Below, piece after piece: positions 1 to 8,239 of a stretch of DNA of 64,000 nucleotides. The stretch spans positions 186,001 to 250,000 of the forward strand of contig NZ_JADDXU010000007.1 of assembly GCF_015163075.1 (NCBI RefSeq), in the 5' to 3' direction. The notes beneath the pieces were generated by a model. It saw only the letters and a program-made list of their open reading frames with translations. It did no database searches and had not been told where the DNA came from. A program made the position numbers and the translations under genes. The DNA is from Streptomyces justiciae. GTDB lineage: Bacteria > Actinomycetota > Actinomycetes > Streptomycetales > Streptomycetaceae. The number at the start of each line of letters is the position of its first letter. Position 1 is the stretch's first letter.

Positions 1-144
1 CCGGATACCGTTCGGCGGGTTTGTTGGGAGCCGCCGAAGGTTGTCGATGCCGAGTCTGTCGGGGATGCGCTGGCTGGGCATGGGGCTCGGGCCTGGCAGG
101 TTGAGCTTGTTGCGCCGGTTCTGGTGAGTGCGTTGTCCGCTTAG
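1..144 (+). CDS. C-terminal end of an unidentified protein (partial)
   Basis: An open frame runs from base 1 to a TAG at 142-144 and gives 47 residues ending WQVELVAPVLVSALSA. Codon use has the expected Streptomyces third-position GC bias, so this is probably the 3' end of a real gene that starts before the window. It points toward the mannoside transporter operon and ends about 80 bases from that operon's last stop. I recognise no domain in so short a tail. A carbohydrate-active enzyme would fit the neighbourhood, but that is only inference. Confidence 0.55.
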   Translation, partial: PDTVRRVCWEPPKVVDAESVGDALAGHGARAWQVELVAPVLVSALSA

Positions 145-151
145 ACGCCGT

Positions 152-216
152 GCGGGGAACTGTTGTGTTGCGAGTGACGGTTCGTTGTGGCTTGTCGCGC
201 AGTTCCCCGCGCCCCT
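152..216. terminator. Bidirectional terminator-like hairpin containing a dispersed repeat
   Basis: Arms GCGGGGAACTG (152-162) and CAGTTCCCCGC (200-210) are perfect inverted repeats, placed between two convergent genes (stops at 144 and 226). The segment 179-216 recurs in inverted orientation at 27596-27633 (about 34 of 38 bases identical), again next to the 3' end of a sugar-transporter permease gene. It looks like a mobile or copied intergenic terminator element of streptomycetes. Confidence 0.6.
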
Positions 217-225
217 GAAGGCCCT

Positions 226-1056
226 TTATCTGGTCGCGCCTTTTGTGAAGCCGTTGTAGATGTAGCGCTGTAGGGCCAGGAAGACGATCAGCGTGGGCAG
301 GATGACGACTATCGCTCCTGCCGAGATCGTTTCCCAGTGGGCGCCGTACGGGCCCTTGAAGCGGAACAGGGACGTCGAGATCACGCCAAGATCCTGGGAC
401 GGCATGTAGAGGAACGGGATGTAGAAGTCGTTGTAGACGGTGATCCCCTTCACGATCACGACCGTCGCGATGGCCGGTTTCAGGAGGGGGAAGATGATCT
501 TTCGGTAGATCGTGAAGGCGTTGGCGCCGTCCAGGCGGGCCGACTCGTCCAGGGAGACCGGGATCGAGCGCACGAACTGCAGGAAGATGTAGATCGAGAC
601 GATGTCGGTGCCCATGTAGAGGGCGATGGGCGCCCAGAGTGTGTCGAACATGCCGAAGCCGTTGACGATCTGGAAGGTCGCGACCTGGGTCGTGACGCCG
701 GGGACCAGGGCCGCCAGCAGGAACAGGGCCACGACCAGTTTCTTGAAGCGGAACGTGAAGCGGTCGATGGCGTACGCCGTCATCGAGCCGATCAGGACCG
801 TGCCGGCGATGGCGAAGACCAGGATGAAGGCCGTGTGGCCGAAGGCCGAGAGCATCCGGCCGTCCTGGAACGCGGTCACGTAGTTGTGGAAGTTCAGCGG
901 GTCGTCGGGGAAGGTGAGGGCCCCGCTGCCGCCCGTCATCTCCTTGTCCGTCTTCAGGGACGTCAGGAAGACCACGCCCAGCGGGAGCAGGACGACGAGG
1001 GTCGCGAGGATCAGCGACGCGTAGACGAACGTACGGGCCACGGCTCGGCGGGTCAT
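226..1056 (-). CDS. Carbohydrate ABC transporter permease (MalG type), beta-mannoside cluster
   Basis: 276 residues starting MTRRAVARTFVYASL. This is an inner-membrane permease of the MalG family, with about six hydrophobic segments and the cytoplasmic EAA-type loop (ESARLDGANAF...KIIFP) that docks the ATPase. Its ATG overlaps the TGA of the upstream MalF-type permease (ATGA), so the two are translationally coupled and form the two-subunit channel. No ATPase gene is nearby; a shared MsiK-type ATPase is expected. From context the substrate is probably mannobiose or mannooligosaccharide. A longer in-frame opening upstream is only antisense to or overlapping the preceding gene, so the coupled ATG is preferred. 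Confidence 0.93.
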   Translation of the reverse strand: MTRRAVARTFVYASLILATLVVLLPLGVVFLTSLKTDKEMTGGSGALTFPDDPLNFHNYVTAFQDGRMLSAFGHTAFILVFAIAGTVLIGSMTAYAIDRFTFRFKKLVVALFLLAALVPGVTTQVATFQIVNGFGMFDTLWAPIALYMGTDIVSIYIFLQFVRSIPVSLDESARLDGANAFTIYRKIIFPLLKPAIATVVIVKGITVYNDFYIPFLYMPSQDLGVISTSLFRFKGPYGAHWETISAGAIVVILPTLIVFLALQRYIYNGFTKGATR

Positions 1057-2000
1057 ACCAGGTCCACCTTGTCGTCGGGGACGAGCCTGCGCTGGAGCCA
1101 CGTCACCAGCAGGATCAGCAGCAGGAGGACCAGGGCGGCGGCCGAGGCCAGGCCCGTCTTGTTGAACTGGAAGGCCAGCTTCACGGTCTGGATCACGAAT
1201 GTCTCCGTGCCGGTCGCGCCGCCCGTCATGATGTACGGAATCTCGAAGGAGGACAGCGAGCCCGAGACCGAAAGGATGACGGTCAGGGTCAGGACCGGCT
1301 TGATGCCCGGCGCGATGATGTGGCGGAACTGGTGCCAGCGGTTCGCGCCGTCCAGTTCGGCCGCCTCGTACAACTCCCCCGGGATCGACTGGATCGCGCC
1401 GAGGAACAGGACGAAGTTCAGGCCCAGATAGCGCCAGATCGAGACCGCAGCCAGCGAGGAGTTGGCGGAGAACGGGGTGCCCAGCCAGGCGTGGTCGGAG
1501 TGGTAGCCGAACAGGGCCAGGACCGAGTCGAGGGTGCCGCCGTCCTGGAAGAAGTAGAGGAAGACGAAACCGATCGCCACCCCGTTGATCAGGTACGGGA
1601 AGAACAGCACGCCCTTGAAGAAGTTCCGGAAGCGGACGTTGAAGCTGAGGATCGTCGCGAAGTACAGGGCCGCGACGATCTGGATCGCGGAGGCGACCAG
1701 GTAGTAGCCGCTGACGAAGAACACCTCGAACAGCTCGGAGCGGGTGAACAGTTCGGTGTAGTTCTCCAGCCCCGTGTAGTGCAGTTCGGGGCTCACGCCG
1801 TCCCAGTCGGTGAAGCTGTACGCGATCATGTTGACGATCGGCGCGTAGGTGAAGGTGATCAGCAGGGCGAGGGGGGCGACCAGGAAGATCCAGGGGGTCA
1901 GGTGCCGCCACATGCGGGCCCGGCGGGGGGCCGGAGCCGGTACCGGGGTGTCCCGTACCGGCTCCTTCGTGACGGACACCCGTGCGGTGGTGTCCGTCAT
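1053..2000 (-). CDS. Carbohydrate ABC transporter permease (MalF type), beta-mannoside cluster
   Basis: 315 residues, starting MTDTTARVSV. A Pro/Ala-rich cytoplasmic N-terminus is followed by about six membrane segments, with the EAA loop YEAAELDGANRWHQFRHIIAP near residues 210-230. It is the MalF-type partner of the next permease, with which it overlaps by 4 bases. Its ATG at 2000 overlaps the stop of the binding-protein gene (TGATG). The order binding protein, MalF, MalG is the standard CUT1 layout, again without an ATPase. Confidence 0.93.
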   Translation of the reverse strand: MTDTTARVSVTKEPVRDTPVPAPAPRRARMWRHLTPWIFLVAPLALLITFTYAPIVNMIAYSFTDWDGVSPELHYTGLENYTELFTRSELFEVFFVSGYYLVASAIQIVAALYFATILSFNVRFRNFFKGVLFFPYLINGVAIGFVFLYFFQDGGTLDSVLALFGYHSDHAWLGTPFSANSSLAAVSIWRYLGLNFVLFLGAIQSIPGELYEAAELDGANRWHQFRHIIAPGIKPVLTLTVILSVSGSLSSFEIPYIMTGGATGTETFVIQTVKLAFQFNKTGLASAAALVLLLLILLVTWLQRRLVPDDKVDLV

Positions 2001-3313
2001 CAGGACCCCATGTTCTTCTGGGTCTCGGTCCACTTCTGGCCCAGGCTCTTCAGATAGTCGTCGAGCGAACCCTTCTTGGCGCCGCGCGCCAGGTCGACCA
2101 ACTCCTGCCGGTAGTCGGGGGTGTTGATGCCGACCTCGGACTCGGTGTCGATCGCCTTGACCTCGGCGCCCTTGCTGTCGTCGAGCTCGATGAGCTTGAC
2201 GCCCTGCTCCTCGTACGGCTTCAGGACGGTCGGCATCGGCGCGTCCTTCAGCGGGGAGATGGCGAGGTTGTCGTCGGCGTAGCCGGACTTGTCGGTGAAC
2301 CAGTCGAGCCAGGCGCGGGCGGCTTCCTTGTGCTTCGAGTGGACGTTGATGCCCTGGTTGTAGTCCGGGCCGACCGTGGCGCAGAACTTGCCGCCGGTCT
2401 GGGCCGGGAAGGGCATGAAGCCGATGTCGTCCGGGTTCACGCCGGCCTTCTTCGCGGCGTCCTGGAACTGGATGATCGCCCACGTGCCGAGCCACTGCGT
2501 GGCGATCTGACCCTTGGCCAACTGGCCCTTGGACGCTTCCCAGTTGGAGGTGGTCGGGTCCTTCTCCGCGAGGCCCTCGTGGACGATGTCGTACAGGAGC
2601 GTGTCGCCCACGCGCAGGTCGGCGCCCGCGGCCCAGGGATTCCCCTCGGCGATCTTCGTGGTGGCCTGGGGGTCGCAGTGGACCGCGCCGTTGACGAAGG
2701 TCCAGGAGGTGAGGGTCCAGCCGGCGGCGAAGTTGGTGTAGTACGGGGTCGCGTCGGTCTTGGACTTGATGGCCTTGAGGTCGGCGAGGAACTCGTCCGG
2801 GGTCGTGGGCCAGTCGGTGACGCCGGCCTCCTGCCAGACCCGCTTGTTGTAGAGGAAGCCGGGCATCACGCCGTCGGCGGTCTGGCCGTAGACCTTGCCG
2901 TCGACCGCGGTGTAGTCGGTGAACCGGTACTTCTTGCTGCGTTCGGCGACCGTGCCGAGCGAGGCGAAGAACTTGGGGTAGTCGCTCTTCTTGATGACCC
3001 CGGGGATCATCAGGACGTCGCCGTAGTTCTCCGTGTTCATCCGGATCTTGACCTCGGCCTCGTAGTTCGTGAGGGCCTCGAACTTGACCTTGACCTTCGG
3101 GTAGATCTTGTTGAACTCGGCGGCGTACTTGTCCATGGTGCCGTCCTGCACGAGGTCGGTGCGGACGGTGAGGACCTTGATGGTGCCGGTGACCTTGGCC
3201 GGGTCGTCGGGCGCCTTGGCGTCGGCGCCTTTCGAGGTGCCTCCGGTGCCGGTGCAGCCGGCGGCCAGCAGGGCCGATCCCACGGCCAGGGCGAGGATGT
3301 GACGGCGGTTCAT
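2000..3313 (-). CDS. Extracellular sugar-binding lipoprotein of the beta-mannoside ABC transporter
   Basis: 437 residues from the ATG at 3313, preceded by GGAG at good distance; a second ATG two codons upstream (3319) is too close to it. The N-terminus MNRRHILALAVGSALLAAGC is a type II signal peptide with a lipobox ending at Cys20, so the mature protein is membrane-tethered. The body is a typical CUT1 solute-binding protein. The gene heads the transporter operon and is divergent from the beta-mannosidase, with a LacI-type operator between them, so mannobiose or mannooligosaccharides are the likely ligands (inferred). Confidence 0.9.
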   Translation of the reverse strand: MNRRHILALAVGSALLAAGCTGTGGTSKGADAKAPDDPAKVTGTIKVLTVRTDLVQDGTMDKYAAEFNKIYPKVKVKFEALTNYEAEVKIRMNTENYGDVLMIPGVIKKSDYPKFFASLGTVAERSKKYRFTDYTAVDGKVYGQTADGVMPGFLYNKRVWQEAGVTDWPTTPDEFLADLKAIKSKTDATPYYTNFAAGWTLTSWTFVNGAVHCDPQATTKIAEGNPWAAGADLRVGDTLLYDIVHEGLAEKDPTTSNWEASKGQLAKGQIATQWLGTWAIIQFQDAAKKAGVNPDDIGFMPFPAQTGGKFCATVGPDYNQGINVHSKHKEAARAWLDWFTDKSGYADDNLAISPLKDAPMPTVLKPYEEQGVKLIELDDSKGAEVKAIDTESEVGINTPDYRQELVDLARGAKKGSLDDYLKSLGQKWTETQKNMGS

Positions 3314-3398
3314 GTGCATCAGCTCCGTTCTCGGGACGTTCACGGGACGGACGAGCACTTGCGGGTTGCCTCAAGGGGGTTGGCTGGTTCGGTACTCT

Positions 3399-3410
3399 GA
3401 CAACGTTTTC
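3399..3410. promoter_or_regulatory. LacI-family operator GACAACGTTTTC (one mismatch to the palindrome)
   Basis: This site lies in the 179-bp divergent region between the binding-protein gene and the beta-mannosidase. It matches 11 of 12 bases of GACAACGTTGTC, which occurs perfectly upstream of both GH92 genes (36374, 58649). The adjacent LacI-family gene is the obvious candidate regulator. I recall a mannan-responsive LacI repressor (ManR) in streptomycetes with an operator of this kind, but could not check it here. TTAACCGGTAA follows at 3411-3421. Confidence 0.7.
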
Positions 3411-3492
3411 TTAACCGGTAAAGTCCGTATCTCGCCAACGATGCCAAAAAGTGTTCCCAGTACTGGACTTGATCGGTTTAGGGAGTGCGTAC

Positions 3493-5853
3493 ATGCTTCA
3501 GGCCACACCGCTCACCGAGGGATGGATCCTGCGGCACGACGGGGACACGCTCCCCGCTTCCGTGCCGGGTTGCGTCCACACCGACCTGCTGGCGGCCGGG
3601 GTGATCCCGGACCCTTTTCTCGGGCGGAACGAGACCGAGGTGGCATGGGTGGGGCGGCGGGACTGGACCTACGAGACCGACCTGCGCACCGGATCGGGCC
3701 ACGAGCAGACCGACCTGGTCTTCGAGGGGCTCGACACCGTCGCCGAAGTCCTCCTGGACGGGCGGGTGTTGGGGCGGGCGCGGAACATGCACCGCTCGTA
3801 CCGCTTCGACGTGACCGGCCTCTCGGGGCGGCTGTCGGTGCGGTTCCTGTCGGCGTACGCCGAGGCCGAGGCGGTGCGCGGCACACTCGGTGAGCGGCCC
3901 GCCGCCTACGACGAACCCTTCCAGTACGTCCGCAAGATGGCCTGCTCCTTCGGCTGGGACTGGGGGCCGACGCTGGTGACGGCCGGGATGTGGCGGCCGG
4001 TGCGCCTCGAGCAGTGGTCGACGGCCCGGATCGCCCGGGTGCGGCCACTGGTGACGGTCGAACAGGGCGTGGGGGTCGTGGAGTTGGCGGTCGACGTCGA
4101 ACGGACCCGGGTCGAGGCGCCGTTGACCGTCGAGGCGACGATCGCCGGGGAGCGGGTGCGCGCTTCGGTCGACGGCACACGAGGGGTCGTACGGCTCGAA
4201 GTGCCCGCCCCGCGGCTGTGGTGGCCGCGCGGGTACGGCGAACAGCCGTTGTACGAGGTGGAGTTGACACTGCTGCACGGAGACTCGGCGCTGGACGTCT
4301 GGCGGCGGCGCGTCGGCTTCCGCAGGGTCGAGCTGGACCGGTCGGCGGACGAGCACGGCACCGGGTTCACGTTCGTGGTGAACGGGGAGCGGCTCTTCGC
4401 GCGGGGCGTCAACTGGATCCCGGACGACGTCTTCCCGTCCCGGATCACCCGCGAGCGGTATCGGGAGCGGCTCACGCAGGCCGCCGACGCGGGCGTGGAT
4501 CTCGTCAGGATCTGGGGCGGAGGGATCTACGAGAGCGCGGACTTCTACGACGTCTGCGACGAGTTGGGGCTGCTGGTCTGGCAGGACTTCCCGTTCGCGT
4601 GCGCCGCGTATCCGGAGGAGCAGCCGCTGCGGGGCGAGGTGGAGGCCGAGGCGCGGGAGAACGTCGTACGGCTGATGCCGCATCCCTCGCTCGTGCTGTG
4701 GAACGGCAACAACGAGAACCTGTGGGGGTTCCGGGACTGGGGGTGGGAGGAGCGGCTCGCCGGGGCGTCGTGGGGCGAGGGGTACTACCTGGGCGTACTG
4801 CCGCGCGTGGTGGCCGAGTTGGACCCCACGCGGCCCTATACGCCGGGCAGTCCGTGGTCCGGGTCGTGGGATCACCATCCGAACGATCCGGCGCACGGCA
4901 CGCACCACTCGTGGGAGGTGTGGAACCGGGAGGACTACGCCGAGTACCGGCGTGAAGTGCCGCGGTTCATGGCCGAGTTCGGCTGGCAGGCCCCGCCTGC
5001 CTACGCCACCCTGCGGCGGGCGCTGCCGGGTGAGGAGCTCGCGGCGGACTCCCCCGGCATGCTGCACCATCAGAAGGCCGACGACGGGAACGGGAAACTG
5101 CGGCGCGGGCTGGAGCGCCATTTCGTGTACCCGGAGAGGGAATTCGACCGGTGGCACTACCTCACCCAGGTCAACCAGGCGCGGGCCGTGGCCACCGGGA
5201 TCGAGCACTGGCGGGCGAACTGGCCGGTGTGTGCGGGCACGATCGTCTGGCAGCTCAACGACTGCTGGCCGGTCACGAGTTGGGCGGCGATCGACGGGGA
5301 CGGACGGGAAAAGCCGCTCTATCACGAGCTTCGGCGGCTCTACGCCGATCGGCTGCTGACGGTGCAGGGGCGGGTGCTGGCCGTCGTCAATCAGGGGGCG
5401 GAGGCGTGGGCGGGGGTGGTGCGGTTGCGGCGGATGACCGTGGAGGGGGCGGTGATCGGCGAGGCGGGGGTGGAGTTCGGCGCCGGGGCGCGGGCGGTGG
5501 CGCGGATCGACGTACCGGAGGCGCTGATGCCTGCCGGACCCGAGGAGTTCCTCGTCGCGGACGCGGACAGGGTGCGGGCGTTGCACTTCCCTGCGACTGA
5601 TCGTGAAATCCCTTATCCGCGGCCCGAGTTCGACGTGACGGTCACGCCGGACGGCTCGGTCACAGTCGCGGCTCGTGGTCTCGTACGGGATCTGCTGCTG
5701 CAAGCCGACCGGCTGCACCCGGACGCGCGGGCCGACCGGGGGCTCGTGACGCTGTTGCCCGGCGAACAGGTGACCATCGGGGTCAGTGGCTGGAAGACTC
5801 CCGATGCGGACGCCGCCCGCGCCGCCCTGTACTGCATGGAGCCCTCGCGATGA
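3493..5853 (+). CDS. Beta-mannosidase, glycoside hydrolase family 2
   Basis: 786 residues with no signal peptide, so probably cytoplasmic. It hydrolyses terminal beta-1,4-mannosyl residues from imported mannobiose or mannooligosaccharides. An N-terminal jelly-roll domain (roughly residues 1-170, with CSFGWDWGP) and an immunoglobulin-like domain precede a TIM barrel that carries WGGGIYE near 341. The acid/base Glu408 sits in LWNGNNEN and the nucleophile Glu495 in MAEFGWQ. GGGAG seven bases before ATG 3493 decides the start. Its stop overlaps the ATG of the LacI gene (ATGA), so enzyme and regulator are coupled. The length is normal for the family. Confidence 0.93.
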   Translation: MLQATPLTEGWILRHDGDTLPASVPGCVHTDLLAAGVIPDPFLGRNETEVAWVGRRDWTYETDLRTGSGHEQTDLVFEGLDTVAEVLLDGRVLGRARNMHRSYRFDVTGLSGRLSVRFLSAYAEAEAVRGTLGERPAAYDEPFQYVRKMACSFGWDWGPTLVTAGMWRPVRLEQWSTARIARVRPLVTVEQGVGVVELAVDVERTRVEAPLTVEATIAGERVRASVDGTRGVVRLEVPAPRLWWPRGYGEQPLYEVELTLLHGDSALDVWRRRVGFRRVELDRSADEHGTGFTFVVNGERLFARGVNWIPDDVFPSRITRERYRERLTQAADAGVDLVRIWGGGIYESADFYDVCDELGLLVWQDFPFACAAYPEEQPLRGEVEAEARENVVRLMPHPSLVLWNGNNENLWGFRDWGWEERLAGASWGEGYYLGVLPRVVAELDPTRPYTPGSPWSGSWDHHPNDPAHGTHHSWEVWNREDYAEYRREVPRFMAEFGWQAPPAYATLRRALPGEELAADSPGMLHHQKADDGNGKLRRGLERHFVYPEREFDRWHYLTQVNQARAVATGIEHWRANWPVCAGTIVWQLNDCWPVTSWAAIDGDGREKPLYHELRRLYADRLLTVQGRVLAVVNQGAEAWAGVVRLRRMTVEGAVIGEAGVEFGAGARAVARIDVPEALMPAGPEEFLVADADRVRALHFPATDREIPYPRPEFDVTVTPDGSVTVAARGLVRDLLLQADRLHPDARADRGLVTLLPGEQVTIGVSGWKTPDADAARAALYCMEPSR

Positions 5854-6887
5854 CAGCCCAGCCGGCCGCCCGCGTCACCATCAAGGACGTCGCCGCGCGC
5901 GCCGGGGTGTCCAAGGGTGCCGTGTCCCTCGCCTTCAACCACAAGCCGGGGCTGTCGGAGGCAACGCGGGACCGGATCTTCCGGGCCGCGCGGGAGCTGG
6001 GCTGGGCGCCGAACCTCACCGCGCGGACGTTGGCGGGGTCGCGGGTGGACGTCGTGGGGCTGGCGATCTGCCGGCCCGCTCGGCTGCTGGGGCTCGAACC
6101 CTTCTACATGGAGTTCATATCCGGGGTGGAGAGCGTCCTCACCGAGCATTCGTGCTCGCTGCTGCTGCGGCTCGTGCGGAACGTCGAGGAGGAGGTCGGG
6201 CTGCAGGAGGCCTGGTGGCGGGGGCGGCAGATCGGCGGGGCGATCCTCGTCGACTTCCGGCCCGACGATCCGCGGGTGGCGGCGGCCGAGCGACTGGGGA
6301 TGCCGGTGGTCGCCGTAGGACATCCCTCGCTCACGGGTGGGCTGACGTCCGTGTGGACCGATGACGCGACGGCGGTCACGGAGGCGGTGCGGTATCTGGC
6401 GGCGCTGGGGCATCGGCGGATCGCACGGGTGGGCGGGGCGGCGGCGCTGGGGCACACGGCGGCACGGACGGCGGCCTTCGACGAGGCCGCGCGGACGCTG
6501 GAGCTGGCCGGGGCGTGGCAGGTGACGACCGACTACTCGGGGGAGGCGGGGGCGCGGGCGACGCGTTCGATGCTGACGGCCGCGGCCGCCGACCGGCCGA
6601 CGGCGATCGTGTACGACAACGACATCATGGCGGTGGCGGGGCTGTCGGTGGCCGCGGAGATGGGGTTGCGGGTGCCGGACGATGTGTCGTTGCTGGCGTG
6701 GGACGACTCGCAGCTGTGCCGGCTGACGCATCCGACGTTGTCCGCGATGAGTCATGACGTGCACGGGTTCGGGGCGGATGCGGCTCGTACGCTGTTCGAG
6801 GTGATCACCGGAGAGGGCGGGGGGTCACACCCCGTACCCACTCCGGTACTGACTCCGCGCGGCTCCACGGCTCCCCCGCGGATGTGA
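5850..6887 (+). CDS. LacI-family repressor of the mannoside operon (ManR-like)
   Basis: 345 residues. The N-terminal helix-turn-helix is at residues 8-30 (VTIKDVAARAGVSKGAVSLAF) and is followed by a hinge and a periplasmic-binding-protein-like sensor domain. It overlaps the beta-mannosidase gene by 4 bases and so is co-expressed with it. Such regulators normally bind the sugar imported by the adjacent transporter and leave palindromic operators with a central CG. The site at 3399 and the two perfect copies at 36374 and 58649 have this form. Assignment as the regulator of all three sites is inference; other LacI proteins in the genome could bind them. Confidence 0.88.
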   Translation: MTAQPAARVTIKDVAARAGVSKGAVSLAFNHKPGLSEATRDRIFRAARELGWAPNLTARTLAGSRVDVVGLAICRPARLLGLEPFYMEFISGVESVLTEHSCSLLLRLVRNVEEEVGLQEAWWRGRQIGGAILVDFRPDDPRVAAAERLGMPVVAVGHPSLTGGLTSVWTDDATAVTEAVRYLAALGHRRIARVGGAAALGHTAARTAAFDEAARTLELAGAWQVTTDYSGEAGARATRSMLTAAAADRPTAIVYDNDIMAVAGLSVAAEMGLRVPDDVSLLAWDDSQLCRLTHPTLSAMSHDVHGFGADAARTLFEVITGEGGGSHPVPTPVLTPRGSTAPPRM

Positions 6888-6918
6888 CCTTCGCCGCTCC
6901 CGCCTCCAGGGGTGTGCA

Positions 6919-6961
6919 GCTACGTTACCCACAAGTAGCATGGGGCTGAGCGCGCGCTCAG
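6919..6961. promoter_or_regulatory. Promoter/operator region of fadAB with two inverted repeats
   Basis: Two dyads lie 60-100 bases before the fadA start. GCTAC...GTAGC (6919-6939) encloses TTACCCACAA, and a perfect 16-bp palindrome CTGAGCGCGCGCTCAG spans 6946-6961. Either could bind a TetR-family fatty-acid regulator. The second could instead be the terminator of the upstream LacI gene, although it has no U-tract. Confidence 0.45.
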
Positions 6962-7018
6962 TGCTTGTGCCGTGCAGCCGTGCCAGCAGTGCCATCCCGC
7001 ATCTGGAGGAGAGCCATC

Positions 7019-8239
7019 GTGCCTCGTACCGTCAGGGACGTCGTCTTCGTCGACGGCGTCCGCACCCCGTTCGGCAAGGCGGGCCCGAAGGGCATCTACC
7101 ACGAGACCCGCGCCGACGACCTCGTCGTGAAGGCGATCCGGGAGCTGCTGCGCCGCAACCCGGCTCTGGAGCCCGCGAAGATCGACGAGGTCGCCATCGC
7201 CGCGACCACGCAGATCGGTGACCAGGGCCTGACCATCGGCCGTACCGCCGGAATCCTGGCCGGTCTGCCGCAGTCCGTGCCCGGCTACTCCATCGACCGC
7301 ATGTGCGCCGGCGCCCTGACCGCCGTCACGACCGTCGCGGGTTCCGTGGCCTTCGGCGCGTACGACGTCGCCATCGCCGGCGGTGTCGAGCACATGGGCC
7401 GCCACCCCATGGGTGAGGGCGTGGACCCGAACCCGCGGTTCGTGAGCGAGAAGCTGGTCGACGAGTCCGCCCTGTTCATGGGCATGACCGCCGAGAACCT
7501 GCACGACCGCTACCCGACGATCACCAAGCAGCGCGCCGACGAGTACGCCGTGCGCTCCCAGGAGAAGGCCGCCAAGGCGTACGCCAACGGCAAGATCCAG
7601 GCCGACCTGGTGCCGATCTCGGTGCGCCGCACCAACCCGGAGGCCGGCGAGACCGGCTGGGGTCTGGTCACCGCCGACGAGCCGATGCGCCCGGGCACCA
7701 CCCTGGAGAACCTCTCCGGTCTGAAGACGCCGTTCCGTGTCCACGGCCGCGTCACCGCCGGTAACGCCGCCGGTCTGAACGACGGTGCCACCGCCTCCCT
7801 CATCGCCTCCGAGGACTTCGCCCGGGAGAACAACCTCCCGGTGAAGATGCGCCTCGTCTCCTACTCCTTCGCGGGTGTGGAGCCGGAGGTCATGGGCTAC
7901 GGCCCGATCCCGGCCACGGAGAAGGCCCTCGCCCAGGCGGGGCTCACCATCGACGACATCGGCCTGTTCGAGATCAACGAGGCCTTCGCCGTCCAGGTGC
8001 TCGCGTTCCTGGAGCACTACGGCATCGCCGACGACGACGCCCGCGTCAACCAGTACGGCGGCGCGATCGCCTTCGGTCACCCGCTGGCCTCCTCCGGTGT
8101 GCGTCTGATGACGCAGCTGGCCCGCCAGTTCGAGGAGCAGCCGGAGGTCCGCTACGGCCTGACCACCATGTGCGTCGGCTTCGGCATGGGCGCGACGGTC
8201 ATCTGGGAGAACCCGCACTTCGACGGAGGCAACAAGTGA
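7019..8239 (+). CDS. fadA: Acetyl-CoA acyltransferase (thiolase) FadA
   Basis: 406 residues from a GTG preceded by GGAGGA at 8 bases. This is the last step of fatty-acid beta-oxidation, thiolytic cleavage of 3-ketoacyl-CoA. Nucleophile Cys96 lies in SIDRMCAGA, the catalytic His354 in GHPLASSG, and the second Cys385 in CVGFGMG. The gene is coupled to fadB by a GTGA overlap and forms the usual two-gene multienzyme complex. In S. coelicolor the corresponding pair is SCO6027-SCO6026, which supports the synteny of this window. Confidence 0.95.
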   Translation: MPRTVRDVVFVDGVRTPFGKAGPKGIYHETRADDLVVKAIRELLRRNPALEPAKIDEVAIAATTQIGDQGLTIGRTAGILAGLPQSVPGYSIDRMCAGALTAVTTVAGSVAFGAYDVAIAGGVEHMGRHPMGEGVDPNPRFVSEKLVDESALFMGMTAENLHDRYPTITKQRADEYAVRSQEKAAKAYANGKIQADLVPISVRRTNPEAGETGWGLVTADEPMRPGTTLENLSGLKTPFRVHGRVTAGNAAGLNDGATASLIASEDFARENNLPVKMRLVSYSFAGVEPEVMGYGPIPATEKALAQAGLTIDDIGLFEINEAFAVQVLAFLEHYGIADDDARVNQYGGAIAFGHPLASSGVRLMTQLARQFEEQPEVRYGLTTMCVGFGMGATVIWENPHFDGGNK

